In this document: positions 63,715 to 64,000 of the stretch, piece by piece
Position numbering within the stretch: the first letter of the stretch is position 1
Layout: each line of letters starts with the position of its first letter
Assembly: GCF_030405905.1 (NCBI RefSeq)
Contig: NZ_JASATW010000002.1
Location: 248,001 to 312,000 of the forward strand
From: Sphaerothrix gracilis
GTDB lineage: Bacteria > Cyanobacteriota > Cyanobacteriia > Phormidesmidales > Phormidesmidaceae
Direction: 5' to 3'
Length of the DNA: 64,000 nucleotides
Translations under genes and position numbers: made by a program
Notes under the pieces: generated by a model
Told to the model about the DNA's origin: nothing
Database searches by the model: none
Seen by the model: the letters and a program-made list of their open reading frames with translations, nothing else

Positions 63715-64000
63715 TCAGGTATGTATTGTCAGGTTGAAAGGGGGCGGATAGGCGATATTTTGCTGTCTGAAGATAGCCTTAGCTCGTTTGGTTAAGTCAG
63801 TGCGGTAGTCCGTCTCATCGCGAATATCCATAGGATAGGCTTCCAAACTGAACTGAGTCGATTCTGGCTTTTCCTTCAGCTCTACTGAGATTGGAAACCG
63901 CAAATCTGTGTACTTGCTGGTCTGGGCAACGCGGCGCAGAATATGCATGACTTGGTCAACATCAACCTGGTGACTCAGGTAGAACTCAATGACGACCAGC
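63715..64000 (-). CDS. C-terminal part of probable MscS-type channel (5' end outside window)
   Basis: Open to the window edge on the minus strand, so only the last 94 or so residues are visible. They read as alternating strands and helices: VIEFYLSHQVDVDQVMHILR, then FPISVELKEKPESTQFSLEA and YPMDIRDETDYRTDLTKRAK. This resembles the cytoplasmic C-terminal domain of small mechanosensitive channels, but the membrane part that would confirm it is outside the window. Confidence 0.5.
   Translation of the reverse strand, partial: LVVIEFYLSHQVDVDQVMHILRRVAQTSKYTDLRFPISVELKEKPESTQFSLEAYPMDIRDETDYRTDLTKRAKAIFRQQNIAYPPPFNLTIHT

Noticed and set aside
1..64000. CRISPR arrays, insertion sequences, prophage, tRNA or rRNA genes
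   Set aside because: I saw no regularly spaced repeats, transposase or phage genes, and no TPsiC-like or rRNA core sequences. A tRNA scan would be needed to exclude tRNAs fully.

Overview
The window is a gene-dense piece of a cyanobacterial chromosome. The evidence is phycocyanobilin:ferredoxin oxidoreductase (PcyA), many HIP1 palindromes (GCGATCGC) inside and between genes, several cyanobacteria-type conserved families (DUF2301, DUF2358, DUF4912, a probable PatD), many sensor kinases, and Spk-type protein kinases with repeats. GC content looks moderate and the genes are tightly packed with frequent strand switches. I cannot name the genus. I found no insertion sequence, prophage, CRISPR array, rRNA or tRNA gene.

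Layout. 1-5414: signalling block, with the end of a histidine kinase on the plus strand, then on the minus strand an apparent operon of a double-domain KaiC-like ATPase, a receiver-like protein, a receiver-histidine kinase and a second, degenerate histidine kinase. 5727-11009: a small hydrolase-like protein, acetolactate synthase with a C-terminal zinc ribbon, an FtsL-like protein and FtsI. 11021-18600: gmk and pcyA, a large TPR protein, a secreted subtilase with a DUF1232 partner, rpe, and two or three very small proteins. 18686-24637: a catalytically dead-looking type II thioesterase, lnt, a secreted protein, a YbaK deacylase, a SIMPL-domain protein and ssb. 25047-34158: mreBCD, cytosine deaminase, a Ser/Thr kinase with TPRs and uvrA. 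34408-39087: a kinase with an ethylene-receptor-type membrane domain and two overlapping GT39-like glycosyltransferases. 39073-43591: DUF2358, a conserved protein, a DUF4912/Rho-N protein, a DUF2993 protein and cdsA. 43592-47380: a relic of a histidine kinase, a HAD hydrolase, a NurA-domain nuclease and a WD40 protein. 47451-55657: sdhB, type II NADH dehydrogenase, bioA and spoT/relA, a PatD-like protein, a zinc-ribbon protein and purN. 55840-64000: an orphan sugar ABC permease, a GAF histidine kinase, DUF2301, dprA, an FHA protein, a third GT39-like enzyme, a cysteine-less rhodanese and the end of a probable MscS-like channel.

Most genes are housekeeping: cell shape and division (mreBCD, ftsI), envelope lipids and lipoproteins (cdsA, lnt), branched-chain amino acids, pigment synthesis, DNA repair and uptake (uvrA, dprA, nurA, ssb), respiration (sdhB, ndh) and stringent response. 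The most unusual items are the KaiC-like signalling operon, the short ethylene-receptor-like kinase in which five key ligand-binding positions align with a constant offset, the thioesterase with all three triad positions substituted, the zinc ribbon on acetolactate synthase, and the histidine-kinase relic at 43933-44118. Nothing was searched against a database; family names rest on motifs recognised by eye.
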